The notes under the pieces were generated by a model, which was given only the letters and a program-made list of their open reading frames with translations, did no database searches and was not told the DNA's origin. Positions 27,959 through 35,684 of a stretch of 64,000 bases of DNA are shown here, one piece after another; position 1 is the stretch's first letter, and each line of letters begins with the position of its first letter. The stretch covers positions 124,001 through 188,000 of the forward strand of contig NZ_PCQD01000002.1 in NCBI RefSeq assembly GCF_002979975.1. The letters run 5' to 3'. The stretch is from Pseudomonas sp. MYb185 (GTDB lineage: Bacteria > Pseudomonadota > Gammaproteobacteria > Pseudomonadales > Pseudomonadaceae). The translations under genes were made by a program, and so were the position numbers.

Positions 27959-28020
27959 ACCGCGTACCACCGGAGTCACTGGAAGGGCTGCTAGTTGCCT
28001 TTGGAGTAATGGAGCCATGA
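27955..28020 (+). CDS. Tiny translationally coupled ORF (21 aa)
   Basis: An ATG at 27955 overlaps the preceding TGA (ATGA) and the frame ends at 28020, where its own TGA overlaps the next ATG (ATGA again). The 21-residue product is not recognisable. It is supported only by the two stop-start overlaps, which form a typical compact phage gene chain; it may simply pass ribosomes to the next gene. Confidence 0.35.
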   Translation: MNRVPPESLEGLLVAFGVMEP

Positions 28021-28313
28021 AGCGAATCAAGCAACGGCTGATAACACTGGAGCAGGCATCGACCAGCGGGGGCCAGCGTATCACCCGCATAGAACTGGTG
28101 AACGCTATGACCGGCAAAGTAGGAGCAGTTATCCATATTGGTGGCCCGGAGAGCGACGCTGAAGTGCTACAGGTGCTGACGTATAAGCATGAGACAGACC
28201 CGCCCCGGAAGCACACCCCAGCAAAACTAGCTCCGCCGCCTCAACGCGCCAGGGATTTACGGGACATGCTTTACTCCAGGCAAAAAACGCGGGAGCGGGT
28301 TCAAATAAGTTAA
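28017..28313 (+). CDS. Phage-like hypothetical protein, 98 aa
   Basis: 98 aa beginning with a basic helix (MKRIKQRLITLEQA) followed by a short beta-rich part (RITRIELVNAMTGKVGAVIHIGG) and a basic, Pro-rich tail. No family recognised. The start overlaps the preceding stop by 4 nt, and the gene ends 7 bp before the convergent lipoprotein gene. Together with the broken terminase-like gene it looks like the remains of a prophage packaging region. Confidence 0.6.
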   Translation: MKRIKQRLITLEQASTSGGQRITRIELVNAMTGKVGAVIHIGGPESDAEVLQVLTYKHETDPPRKHTPAKLAPPPQRARDLRDMLYSRQKTRERVQIS

Positions 28314-28320
28314 TTAGGTG

Positions 28321-28941
28321 TTATGGCACGCAGCGTTTTGAGTATTGATAAGCAACATCGAAGCCAAAGGCACTATAAGTGGCGTCTCTAGCCACGCCCG
28401 AAGGCCACTCTACGTATCTGGTAATGAACTCCCGGCCATGCCGGAGCTGGCTGATAATTTCAGCACTAGCCGCTTTACCTGCCGATACGTTTTGGGCTGG
28501 GTGTGAATCAACTCTTACGGTCTCGGGGTGACCAGGATATGTCTCGCCCATGACACCGACCAGCTCCATATCCCCCATCCGACTCACGGACAGGTTACCC
28601 TTCACAATCCGGGCGATCCTGTCGTCAGTCACTTTGTCCTCACGACATATCACAGTCCACATCGAACCATCGGGGCCGCCAGAGAACTCAGCCCGGCCAG
28701 AAGAGTGATCAATCCTATAATCCATTTCTCGATACCTGCCGCGTTCAATCGGTAGACAACTGCCGCCGAAGTCTTCCATGCGCACAGACCCGCGCTCATC
28801 CAGAACGCTTACTGTAGGCGGCTGACTGTTAACGCACGCCTGCTTCTCAGCCGCTATTTGCTGCATTTGCAGTTGGTACTTGCTTGGGGCGCAACCATAA
28901 GCCACCGCGAGTACGCCGCACAAAACCAAGAAGCGATACAT
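28321..28941 (-). CDS. Hypothetical lipoprotein in the phage-derived patch
   Basis: 206 aa from the ATG at 28941, which has a perfect AGGAGG 7-8 nt upstream. The signal peptide ends in Ala-Tyr-Gly-Cys, a lipobox (Cys at residue 17). The mature part has two to four cysteines and no recognised domain. The base composition is visibly less GC-rich than the flanking core genes. A 35-bp cassette just upstream is shared with the next gene on this strand. Possibly a prophage-carried envelope gene (moron); function unknown. Confidence 0.72.
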   Translation of the reverse strand: MYRFLVLCGVLAVAYGCAPSKYQLQMQQIAAEKQACVNSQPPTVSVLDERGSVRMEDFGGSCLPIERGRYREMDYRIDHSSGRAEFSGGPDGSMWTVICREDKVTDDRIARIVKGNLSVSRMGDMELVGVMGETYPGHPETVRVDSHPAQNVSAGKAASAEIISQLRHGREFITRYVEWPSGVARDATYSAFGFDVAYQYSKRCVP

Positions 28942-28963
28942 GTCTACCCTCCTAAAAAGACTT

Positions 28964-28998
28964 GAGCATACCAAAACGCCAGCATCAAAACCCGGTCC
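28964..28998 (-). repeat. Shared upstream cassette, copy 1
   Basis: 35 bp, 22 nt upstream of the lipoprotein ATG, identical at 31 of 35 positions to 29752-29786. On the minus strand it contains TTTTGGTATGCTC, in which TGGTATGCT resembles an extended -10 promoter element. Confidence 0.75.
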
Positions 28999-29006
28999 CA
29001 CAATGC

Positions 29007-29025
29007 AAAACCCGAAGCGGGTTTT
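29007..29025. terminator. Compact bidirectional terminator
   Basis: AAAACCCG-AAG-CGGGTTTTT: a short GC stem flanked by A and T runs on both sides. It lies 21 nt past the stop of the membrane-protein gene at 29046-29720 and just before the copy-1 cassette, insulating the two genes. Confidence 0.75.
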
Positions 29026-29045
29026 TGGACTTCTATTATCCGCCG

Positions 29046-29720
29046 CTACTTCCTAGCTACATTTGCAAGCTCTCCACTGGGGCCGCAAAGCATGCTCCAC
29101 GCCTCATCAAAAGCCCCGGCCGCCAGGTCTGGGTCTCCATCAATAAAAACCATGTCGCCACCAGACACCATAAACCTCTTGAATCCTACATATGCCCCGA
29201 ATGAATTCTTTGCATTGACTTCGCCACAGCCTCCCCGCTGATTTCTAAACTGAGCAGAGTTGGGGTCTTTGATTATGCCTTTGATCTTCTCTCGGGCCAG
29301 TCTGTTTATTTTTATCTCTTGAAGGCTTGTCGAAGCCTCGCGTTCTTGCTTGGGCGCTTTTAGTGGGGCAGTGGGTGCAGGCGGAGTGACAGGCTCGCTC
29401 CCGGCCTTCTCGCTTCCCTTAACCTCCTCGGCCTGGCGCACCTCTGTCTCACTCGCAACAGAAGCGCCGCGCTCACCAGGCTCGGGAATAAAGCTTGTGG
29501 CCCATGCAAACAGTGCAAACACCAGAAAAAACCTTGCCACCCCAGGGATCTTTATATTCGTGCGCTCAAAAGCTGCAGACCTGACGGGCGGAAGCAATAA
29601 AGCGGTAGCGAGCACCAGCATGAGCGTAGAAGTCGCCGTTCCATTAAACATGGAGCCGATCGCCAAGGAGGTCATTAGCACCCCAAATACCCAGCCTACT
29701 ATTCTGTATGTCTTGCTCAC
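29046..29720 (-). CDS. Hypothetical membrane protein with a C-terminal DPNSAQFR-type domain
   Basis: 224 aa from a GTG at 29720 preceded by a GGGGGC site; the longer frame upstream reads through the shared cassette. Two to three membrane spans lie in residues ~5-75. A charged, Pro-rich linker (about 80-125) is followed by a C-terminal domain of about 90 residues with ARIKGIIKDPNSAQFR-like and FGAYVGFKRFMV stretches, seen in phage- and island-borne hypothetical proteins. It probably lies in the inner membrane with the C-terminal domain in the periplasm. Function unknown; it shares its upstream cassette with the lipoprotein gene. Confidence 0.68.
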   Translation of the reverse strand: MSKTYRIVGWVFGVLMTSLAIGSMFNGTATSTLMLVLATALLLPPVRSAAFERTNIKIPGVARFFLVFALFAWATSFIPEPGERGASVASETEVRQAEEVKGSEKAGSEPVTPPAPTAPLKAPKQEREASTSLQEIKINRLAREKIKGIIKDPNSAQFRNQRGGCGEVNAKNSFGAYVGFKRFMVSGGDMVFIDGDPDLAAGAFDEAWSMLCGPSGELANVARK

Positions 29721-29751
29721 CTCTGCCCCCTTCGATCTTTTATGAAGTGCA

Positions 29752-29786
29752 GAGCATACCAAAGCGCCAGCACCAAAACCCTGCCC
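29752..29786 (-). repeat. Shared upstream cassette, copy 2
   Basis: 35 bp, 31 nt upstream of the GTG start at 29720; 31 of 35 bases equal copy 1 at 28964-28998. The same extended -10-like TGGTATGCT is present on the minus strand. Confidence 0.75.
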
Positions 29787-29831
29787 GGCGACTGGTTGTT
29801 GTTTCTTTATGCCGACAGGCTGGGTAAGCAT

Positions 29832-30144
29832 CGTATACGCGTGTAGAGGTCAAACACCGGTTTGTACTATGGCAAACGAGTATTTGGGGGGGAAAGGTAT
29901 CCCGAAAGTCTGGAGGCGCCGTGCCCCCAAGATCACGCCAAGGTCAGAGTCACCGCCCGCCCTGAGTTTCTTGACCAGTATCGGCGCTAGGGCGATTTTT
30001 CTGATCGCCACGCGAGCCATGATTTATGTATGGTCATGCGTGGGGAGCCGGCCAGCGTGCGCTGCAAGGAGTTTCCCGCCTATCAAATAGCGCCAGTCAC
30101 CTGCAAAGGTGTCTACCACAGTGTCTACCGCAAACAGAAGGAAC
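29832..30144. other. Gene-poor remnant between the patch and tRNA-Ser
   Basis: About 310 bp with only short open frames (the longest plausible is 56 codons on the minus strand, 29850-30020, with no recognisable similarity). It contains a tandem GTGTCTACC motif at 30109-30128. This edge next to a tRNA is where an integrase gene would be expected, but none is readable. Confidence 0.5.
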
Positions 30145-30168
30145 AAAAAAGCCCTGTAAAACAGGGCC
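30145..30168 (-). terminator. Terminator of tRNA-Ser
   Basis: GCCCTGT/ACAGGGC stem with a 3-nt loop followed leftwards by six T (plus strand aaaaaa), 14 nt beyond the tRNA-Ser 3' end. Confidence 0.9.
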
Positions 30169-30181
30169 TTAGTGTTTTATA

Positions 30182-30271
30182 TGGCGGAGAGCCAGGGATT
30201 CGAACCCTGGGTACCCTTGCGGGTACAACGGATTTCGAATCCGTCCCGTTCGACCACTCCGGCAACTCTCC
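30182..30271 (-). tRNA. tRNA-Ser (anticodon CGA)
   Basis: 90 nt with encoded CCA and a long variable arm (GTACCCGCAAGGGTAC), typical of class II tRNA-Ser. The anticodon loop is TTCGAAA. Its 3' end faces the phage-derived patch, as expected for an integration site. Confidence 0.96.
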
Positions 30272-30315
30272 AAGTCGGCGCGCATGATAGCAGCTTCGCT
30301 GCGGCCGATAAAGCG

Positions 30316-31029
30316 TTAAGACAGGGGCACACCCAGTCTTTGCGCCACTTCCTCGTAGGCTTCGATAACACCGCCCAGGCCTTGGCGGAAGCGGTCCTTG
30401 TCCATCTTCTTGCGGGTTTCCTTGTCCCACAGGCGGCAACCGTCGGGGCTGAATTCATCACCGAGGACCACTTCACCGTTGAACAGGCCAAATTCCAGCT
30501 TGAAGTCCACCAGCAGCAGGCCGGCATCGTCGAACAGCTGCTTGAGAATGTCATTGACCTGCAGGGTCAGTTCGCGCATGCGTTGCAGTTGTTCGGCAGT
30601 GGCCCAACCGAAGGTGACCACATGGGATTCGTTGATGAAGGGGTCGCCCTTGGCATCGTCCTTGAGGAACAGCTCGAAGGTCGGCGGCAGCAGCTCCTTG
30701 CCTTCCTCGATGCCCAGACGCTTGACCAGGCTACCGGCGGCATAGTTACGCACCACGCATTCGACCGGAACCATGTCCAGCTTCTTGACCAGGCATTCGG
30801 TGTCGGACAGCAACTGGTCAAACTGGGTCGGGATGCCGGCCGCTTCCAGCTTCTGCATGATGAAGGCATTGAAGCGGTTGTTGACCATGCCCTTGCGTTC
30901 CAGCTGTTCGATCTTCTTGCCATCGAAGGCGGAAGTGTCGTTGCGGAACAGCAGGACCAGACGGTCTGGATCATCGGTGGTGTAAACCGATTTGGCCTTG
31001 CCGCGATAGAGTTCAGTGCGTTTTTCCAT
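30316..31029 (-). CDS. purC: Phosphoribosylaminoimidazole-succinocarboxamide synthase (SAICAR synthetase)
   Basis: 237 aa, the standard length of bacterial PurC. It joins CAIR and aspartate with ATP in purine synthesis. Family stretches include [41 protein letters not shown] and [29 protein letters not shown]. The start overlaps the stop of the metallo-hydrolase gene by one base. Gene order purC-hydrolase-bamC-dapA is a conserved Pseudomonas arrangement. Confidence 0.98.
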   Translation of the reverse strand: MEKRTELYRGKAKSVYTTDDPDRLVLLFRNDTSAFDGKKIEQLERKGMVNNRFNAFIMQKLEAAGIPTQFDQLLSDTECLVKKLDMVPVECVVRNYAAGSLVKRLGIEEGKELLPPTFELFLKDDAKGDPFINESHVVTFGWATAEQLQRMRELTLQVNDILKQLFDDAGLLLVDFKLEFGLFNGEVVLGDEFSPDGCRLWDKETRKKMDKDRFRQGLGGVIEAYEEVAQRLGVPLS

Positions 31030-31829
31030 TATCGGCTCCCGATGCAGGCGAATTGAGGATGGGTGGTGACACCCGTTATGTCTTGCCAGGGCAGCCCCTG
31101 GTTCTGTACTGCCAGCCGCAACTCGCCCGACCAGCCATCCAGCACTCTGGACAGCTCGGCAAGGGCCAGTTCCGGCCTGTTGTTCTTTTCACTGATATGC
31201 GCAATGGCGACATGGCGCAACGTGCTGATGTCGATCGCCTCGAGCAGCCCCGCCGCCTGCTGGTTGCTCAGATGCCCGAGACTGCCCCCTACCCGGGCCT
31301 GCAGAAAGCGCGGATAAGGCCCGCTGGCGAGCATCTGCGGATCATAGTTGGCTTCCAGAAAAAGCGCATCCAGGCCGCTGTACATTTCCACGATCAACGG
31401 GGTGATGGTGCCGGTATCGGTCAGCACACCCAGGCGGTGATCACCACTGTCGAAGATGAACTGGCAGGGCTCACGGGCATCGTGCGGCACCGGCACCGGG
31501 GTAACCCGGATATCACCGATGACCAGGTCCTCACCGAAGCGGATCAGTTGCACCGGCAGCCCGGTATCACCCAGGGCATGGTAAGTGCCCGCGGTCATGT
31601 ACACCGGCAGACCATAGCGCTGCGCCAGTCGCTCCACGCCCTTGATATGGTCCGAGTGCTCATGGGTGACCAGTATCGCGGTCAACTGGTGCGGGTTCAG
31701 CCCGGCCAGCGCCAACCGCTGCTCGGTGGTGCGCAGGCTGAAACCGCAATCCACCAGCAGTCGGGTACGCTGGTATTCGATCAGCGTGGCATTGCCCCGA
31801 CTGCCACTTCCGAGGGAGCAGTAACGCAC
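31029..31829 (-). CDS. MBL-fold metallo-hydrolase (YycJ/WalJ-like)
   Basis: 266 aa with the metallo-beta-lactamase signature [10 protein letters not shown] (about residues 56-65), LTDTGT and the later metal ligand in [10 protein letters not shown]. The N-terminus [17 protein letters not shown] is typical of the YycJ-like phosphodiesterase/nuclease subgroup. Substrate unknown. It lies between purC and bamC, nearly touching both. Confidence 0.9.
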   Translation of the reverse strand: MRYCSLGSGSRGNATLIEYQRTRLLVDCGFSLRTTEQRLALAGLNPHQLTAILVTHEHSDHIKGVERLAQRYGLPVYMTAGTYHALGDTGLPVQLIRFGEDLVIGDIRVTPVPVPHDAREPCQFIFDSGDHRLGVLTDTGTITPLIVEMYSGLDALFLEANYDPQMLASGPYPRFLQARVGGSLGHLSNQQAAGLLEAIDISTLRHVAIAHISEKNNRPELALAELSRVLDGWSGELRLAVQNQGLPWQDITGVTTHPQFACIGSR

Positions 31830-31842
31830 GTCAGAACCGCCC

Positions 31843-32949
31843 TCAGTTCAGGTTGTCGTGAATCCGGCGGAGCAGTTCCCTGGCCTGGCTGGAGTCGCTA
31901 CTGGTATCGATGCTGTCTTCCACGGTGACCTGGATACGGTTGCCGATCGGCGTCAGACGAATCTGCGTGCGCTGGGCCTGGGCGTTGTCCGCCTGCTTGC
32001 CGCGACCGAACAGCCGGCCGAAGAAGCCCGGCTTGCTGTCACTGGCACTCTGCTGCGGATTGACATAGTACACGCCGGCACTGCGGTTGAGGTCATCGAC
32101 CAGGATATCGGCTCTGGCCAGGGCCTGACCCACAGCGGCCCAGGCGCGGTTGAAGTCGGTCTGCAGTGTGAGCACCGGATTACCGGCACCATCCTGCTCC
32201 AGGCTGCTGCGGCGTGCTGCCGGCGCCTCGTCGACGGTCGACAGCGCGGCCGAATCCAACCCGTCGGCCTGGCTCAGATAGGTTTCCAGTTCGGCCAGCA
32301 CCGCACGCTCGAGATTGCTGTTGTCCGAGACCGTGGGCCACTCGGCACGATCACTGCCCTGCGCGCGCTGCATGTGCAGGACCTTGACCTCGCTGCTGCC
32401 GGACTGCACACCGGGCTCGACCCGCACCCGGAAGCGTTGCTCCTGGCCGTCGGTACGGCGATTGGATCCCACTGCAGTCAGCAGCCGGCGCATCAGCGGG
32501 TTGTCGGCGTCGCTGTCGAAAGCCAACCAACCGGTCTCCATCTCGCCGAGGGTAGCGGACTCACGGGCCACAGGCACCTGATAGTCACTGAGGAACTGAC
32601 GCACCTGAGGCCACAGGCTGGCCGGTGTACGCTGTGCCAGCAGCCAGCGCTCACTGCCGTTCTGCTGTTGGGAGAACTCGCTGAAATCGCCCCCCACACT
32701 CAACCCTTGCGGACGGGGCACGCGGTACTTGCTCGCATCAGCGGTGCGGATCTCGCCGGGCACCGGCAGCAGGTCACCGATCGGCTTGCTGTTCAGTTCG
32801 GCCGGCACCGTCATGCGCGGCTCCACGACCGCGGCCTGATAGTCCGAACCGCGGTCACGGAAATAACCGTCCTCGCCGAACAGATAACCGCAGCCGCTCA
32901 GGCCAACACTCATCACTACCAGGGTCAGTGCATTGAGCACAGGCTTCAT
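31843..32949 (-). CDS. bamC: Outer-membrane protein assembly factor BamC
   Basis: 368 aa from the ATG at 32949 with an AAGGA site upstream. The signal peptide ends in Leu-Ser-Gly-Cys, so it is a lipoprotein, followed by an unstructured N-terminal segment and two helix-grip domains (about residues 90-220 and 250-368). BamC is an accessory lipoprotein of the BAM complex that folds outer-membrane barrels. It is 32 nt downstream of dapA, an association conserved in gammaproteobacteria. Confidence 0.95.
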   Translation of the reverse strand: MKPVLNALTLVVMSVGLSGCGYLFGEDGYFRDRGSDYQAAVVEPRMTVPAELNSKPIGDLLPVPGEIRTADASKYRVPRPQGLSVGGDFSEFSQQQNGSERWLLAQRTPASLWPQVRQFLSDYQVPVARESATLGEMETGWLAFDSDADNPLMRRLLTAVGSNRRTDGQEQRFRVRVEPGVQSGSSEVKVLHMQRAQGSDRAEWPTVSDNSNLERAVLAELETYLSQADGLDSAALSTVDEAPAARRSSLEQDGAGNPVLTLQTDFNRAWAAVGQALARADILVDDLNRSAGVYYVNPQQSASDSKPGFFGRLFGRGKQADNAQAQRTQIRLTPIGNRIQVTVEDSIDTSSDSSQARELLRRIHDNLN

Positions 32950-32981
32950 TTGGAATTCCTTGATTGTCTGGTTCCTCGGAG

Positions 32982-33857
32982 TCACAACAGGCCGCACTGC
33001 TGCAGGGCCTCACGTACCACCGGCCGGCAGCCTTCACTGAGACTGGTCAACGGCAGGCGCAGGCCATCGTCGATCAGGCCCATTTCGTGCAGTGCCCATT
33101 TCACCGGAATCGGGTTGGACTCGATAAACAGCTTTTTGTGCAATGGCATGAGCATTTCATTCAGACGCCGGGCGGTGTCGGCATCGCCGTTCAGGGCCGC
33201 GACGCACAGATCATGCATGGCCTTGGGAGCCACGTTGGCGGTCACCGAGATATTGCCCTGGCCGCCCATGAGGATCAGTTCCACCGCAGTCGGGTCGTCC
33301 CCGGAGTAGATCGCCATGCGGCCGGCAACGCGGTCGATCAATTCACGGGCCCGCTGCAGGTCGCCGGTAGCTTCCTTGATGCCGATGATGTTGTCGATAT
33401 CGGCCAGGCGTACGACAGTGTCCGGCAGCATGTCACAGGCGGTGCGACCGGGGACGTTGTACAGGATCTGCGGGATGGCCACCGCCTCGGCGATGAACTT
33501 GAAGTGCTGGTACAAGCCCTCCTGGGTGGGCTTGTTGTAGTAGGGGGTAACCAGCAGGCAGGCATCGGCACCGACGCTGCGTGCCGCTTCGGTCAGCTCG
33601 ACAGCTTCGCTGGTGGAGTTGGCACCGGTGCCGGCGATGACCGGAATCCGCCCGGCCACCCGATCGACCACCCGGCGGATGACTTCCTTGTGCTCGTCCA
33701 TGTCCAGCGTGGCCGACTCACCGGAAGTGCCGACCGCGACGATACCGTCGGTGCCCTGCTCCAGATGAAATTCGATGAGACGGTCAAGCGCCTGCCAATC
33801 CAGGTTGCCATGCGAATCCATAGGGGTTACCAGCGCCACAAGGCTGCCTGAAATCAT
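32982..33857 (-). CDS. dapA: 4-hydroxy-tetrahydrodipicolinate synthase
   Basis: 291 aa. It condenses pyruvate with aspartate semialdehyde in lysine and diaminopimelate synthesis. The Schiff-base lysine is in GIKEATGD (about residue 161), the catalytic tyrosine in VTPYYNKP (about 134), and GTSGESATL binds the pyruvate carboxylate. It is the promoter-proximal gene of dapA-bamC-hydrolase-purC, transcribed away from the gcvR-like gene. Confidence 0.98.
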   Translation of the reverse strand: MISGSLVALVTPMDSHGNLDWQALDRLIEFHLEQGTDGIVAVGTSGESATLDMDEHKEVIRRVVDRVAGRIPVIAGTGANSTSEAVELTEAARSVGADACLLVTPYYNKPTQEGLYQHFKFIAEAVAIPQILYNVPGRTACDMLPDTVVRLADIDNIIGIKEATGDLQRARELIDRVAGRMAIYSGDDPTAVELILMGGQGNISVTANVAPKAMHDLCVAALNGDADTARRLNEMLMPLHKKLFIESNPIPVKWALHEMGLIDDGLRLPLTSLSEGCRPVVREALQQCGLL

Positions 33858-34046
33858 GCAAGGGGCTCCACGAGAAACATATTGATCGGCAATGGTACTT
33901 TCGCCATTGATTCAGCACAAGGGACGCAAGGCCGCGAGCCGGCAAACGGCGAAAAAACTGGTGGTTGAACCGCCGACGACAGACGGGGACAATAGGCAGC
34001 TTGCCGGCAGTGTTCCGGCCCGGCAATCCAGTCTTCGAGGAGTCTT

Positions 34047-34604
34047 ATGTCCACAGTGCCCAGCCCACGTGAGCAGTTTCTGGTGATCAACGCCATGGGG
34101 CAGCAAACCACCGCCCTGGCCAGCATGCTGACCCGCCTGTGCATGGAGCAGCGCTGCCTGATCGTCAGCAGCCGCATGAGCCGGCACGGCACCTGCACCG
34201 CCTTGCTGTTGCAGGTCAGCGGTAATTGGGACGCGCTGGCAAGGCTCGAGACGCTGCTGCCGCCGCTGGCCAAGCGCGAGCATTTCACACTGTCCATGTA
34301 CCGCAGCAGTGCCCTGGAAGAGCGCCCCTCGGCCTTGCCATACAACGTTTTCGTGACCGCGGCCCAGCGCCCGGAGCTGGTCGCCGAGCTGTGCACCTTC
34401 TTCCAGCACCTGGAAATCGATATCGAGGAAATGTTCAGCTTCACCTACATGGCCCAGCATACCGGCACCGCCATGCTGAACCTGACACTGACCATCGCCA
34501 TCCCGGTCAAGACCCAGCTCAGCTGGCTGCGCGAGCAGTTTCTCGATTTCTGCGACGAACTCAACCTGGATGCCGTGATTGAACCCTGGCGTCCACTTCA
34601 CTGA
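34047..34604 (+). CDS. Glycine cleavage regulator GcvR-like protein, two ACT domains
   Basis: 185 aa made of two ACT-like domains (about residues 8-85 and 95-178). It resembles GcvR, which senses glycine and antagonises the GcvA activator in enteric bacteria; in pseudomonads the target is not established. It is divergent from dapA and lies 19 nt upstream of the peroxiredoxin gene, an arrangement I recall from P. aeruginosa (PA1009-PA1008). Confidence 0.87.
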   Translation: MSTVPSPREQFLVINAMGQQTTALASMLTRLCMEQRCLIVSSRMSRHGTCTALLLQVSGNWDALARLETLLPPLAKREHFTLSMYRSSALEERPSALPYNVFVTAAQRPELVAELCTFFQHLEIDIEEMFSFTYMAQHTGTAMLNLTLTIAIPVKTQLSWLREQFLDFCDELNLDAVIEPWRPLH

Positions 34605-34623
34605 TACCGATAATGAGGCTGTC

Positions 34624-35091
34624 ATGAGCATCAAACTGGATTCCACCCTGCCCGACTTCACCGCGCAGGCCACCAGCGGCAAGAGCGTCACCCTTTCGGA
34701 GTTGGCCGGCAACAAGGTGGTGATCTACTTCTACCCCAAGGACCATACGCCGGGCTGCACTACCGAGGGGCAGGACTTTCGCGATATGCACGAGCAGTTC
34801 CTGGCGGCCGATACCCTGGTATTCGGCGTCTCGCGCGACAGTCTGCGTACCCATGAGAACTTCCGTGCCAAACAGAGCTTTCCATTCGACCTGATCAGCG
34901 ATGCCGATGAAAGCCTGTGCCGCCTGTTCGATGTGATCCGGCAGAAGCAGCTGTATGGCAAGCAGTACGAAGGCATCGAGCGCAGCACCTTCCTGATCGA
35001 CCGCGAAGGCGTACTGCGCCGGGAATGGCGCAAGGTGAAAGTGCCCGGGCATGTTGCCGAGGTGCTGGAAGCGGCACGCCAACTGGGCTAG
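34624..35091 (+). CDS. bcp: Thioredoxin-dependent peroxiredoxin (Bcp/PrxQ)
   Basis: 155 aa from the ATG at 34624 with GAGG upstream. The peroxidatic cysteine is Cys45 in DHTPGCTTEG. The nearby resolving cysteine five residues on, found in E. coli Bcp, is absent; the other Cys is around residue 99. It reduces peroxides in the cytoplasm using thioredoxin. Probably co-transcribed with the GcvR-like gene. Confidence 0.96.
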   Translation: MSIKLDSTLPDFTAQATSGKSVTLSELAGNKVVIYFYPKDHTPGCTTEGQDFRDMHEQFLAADTLVFGVSRDSLRTHENFRAKQSFPFDLISDADESLCRLFDVIRQKQLYGKQYEGIERSTFLIDREGVLRREWRKVKVPGHVAEVLEAARQLG

Positions 35092-35130
35092 GGCCTACTA
35101 GCGCCGCCTGACCATGTGAGAATCGCGCCC

Positions 35131-35275
35131 CGCGGCAATCCAGTGCTTCTCGCCCACCTCCGCGTCATGGATTGCCGCGGCCTTCGGCCTCGCAATGACG
35201 ACGGGCGGCTACCGATCCCGCAAGGATAACCAGTACCAGAGCATGTCATTGCGAGCGTAGCGCGGCAATCCAGCG
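35131..35275. repeat. REP-like interspersed repeat cluster
   Basis: Three copies or part copies of an element reading TGGATTGCCGCGG ... CGCAATGACG: a short piece at 35131-35142, a full inverted copy at about 35166-35200 and another at 35245-35272 in the opposite orientation. Each full copy can fold internally. The same element recurs at 49358-49500. Confidence 0.85.
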
Positions 35276-35342
35276 CTCCCAGGCCAGCTCCGGAGCATCG
35301 GCTGCCGCCTTCGGCCTCTAATCAAGGAGGCCAGGAACGAAC

Positions 35343-35600
35343 CTACTCCGCCCCGGCCTTGCGCAACCAGTAATGGAACTCCCCATCTCTCTCATCGGCA
35401 CGCAGCAGCGCATGCCCGGCCAGCTCGGCAAACCGGGCGATATCCCGCTGCGAGCCCGCATCGGTCGCCGATAGATGTAGTATCTGCCCAACGGTCATGC
35501 CGTTGAGCGCCACCTTGGCCCGCAGTAGTGGTAGCGGGCAGGAAAGCCCACGGGCGTCTACCGACTGGTCAGCCTGCAATTCACTTTTTTCATCAAACAT
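35343..35600 (-). CDS. TusA-family sulfur carrier protein
   Basis: 85 aa from the ATG at 35600. The conserved CPxP motif is present with Cys21 (GLSCPLPLLRAK), the sulfur-accepting residue. TusA proteins relay sulfur as a persulfide for tRNA thiolation or cofactor work; the closest Pseudomonas relative I recall, PA1006, is linked to molybdenum cofactor function. It is divergent from bepA. Confidence 0.92.
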   Translation of the reverse strand: MFDEKSELQADQSVDARGLSCPLPLLRAKVALNGMTVGQILHLSATDAGSQRDIARFAELAGHALLRADERDGEFHYWLRKAGAE

Positions 35601-35684
35601 GCTTACACTCCCAACTGGCCTGCGAGTATACCTGCGCAGGACGAGCGGCAGACCATCCAGGCAAAAAAGGGTTAAAGTGCATCC

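Noticed and set aside
29850-30020. 56-codon minus-strand frame
   Set aside because: No ribosome site, no similarity recognised, in a remnant region.
30109-30156. Possible C-terminal remnant of an integrase (VSTTVST-like reading)
   Set aside because: The frame is closed by a stop at 30088-30090 and no catalytic motif is visible; too little to call.
30030-30287. Plus-strand frame containing GIRTLGTL-like residues
   Set aside because: It is the complement of tRNA-Ser and its terminator.
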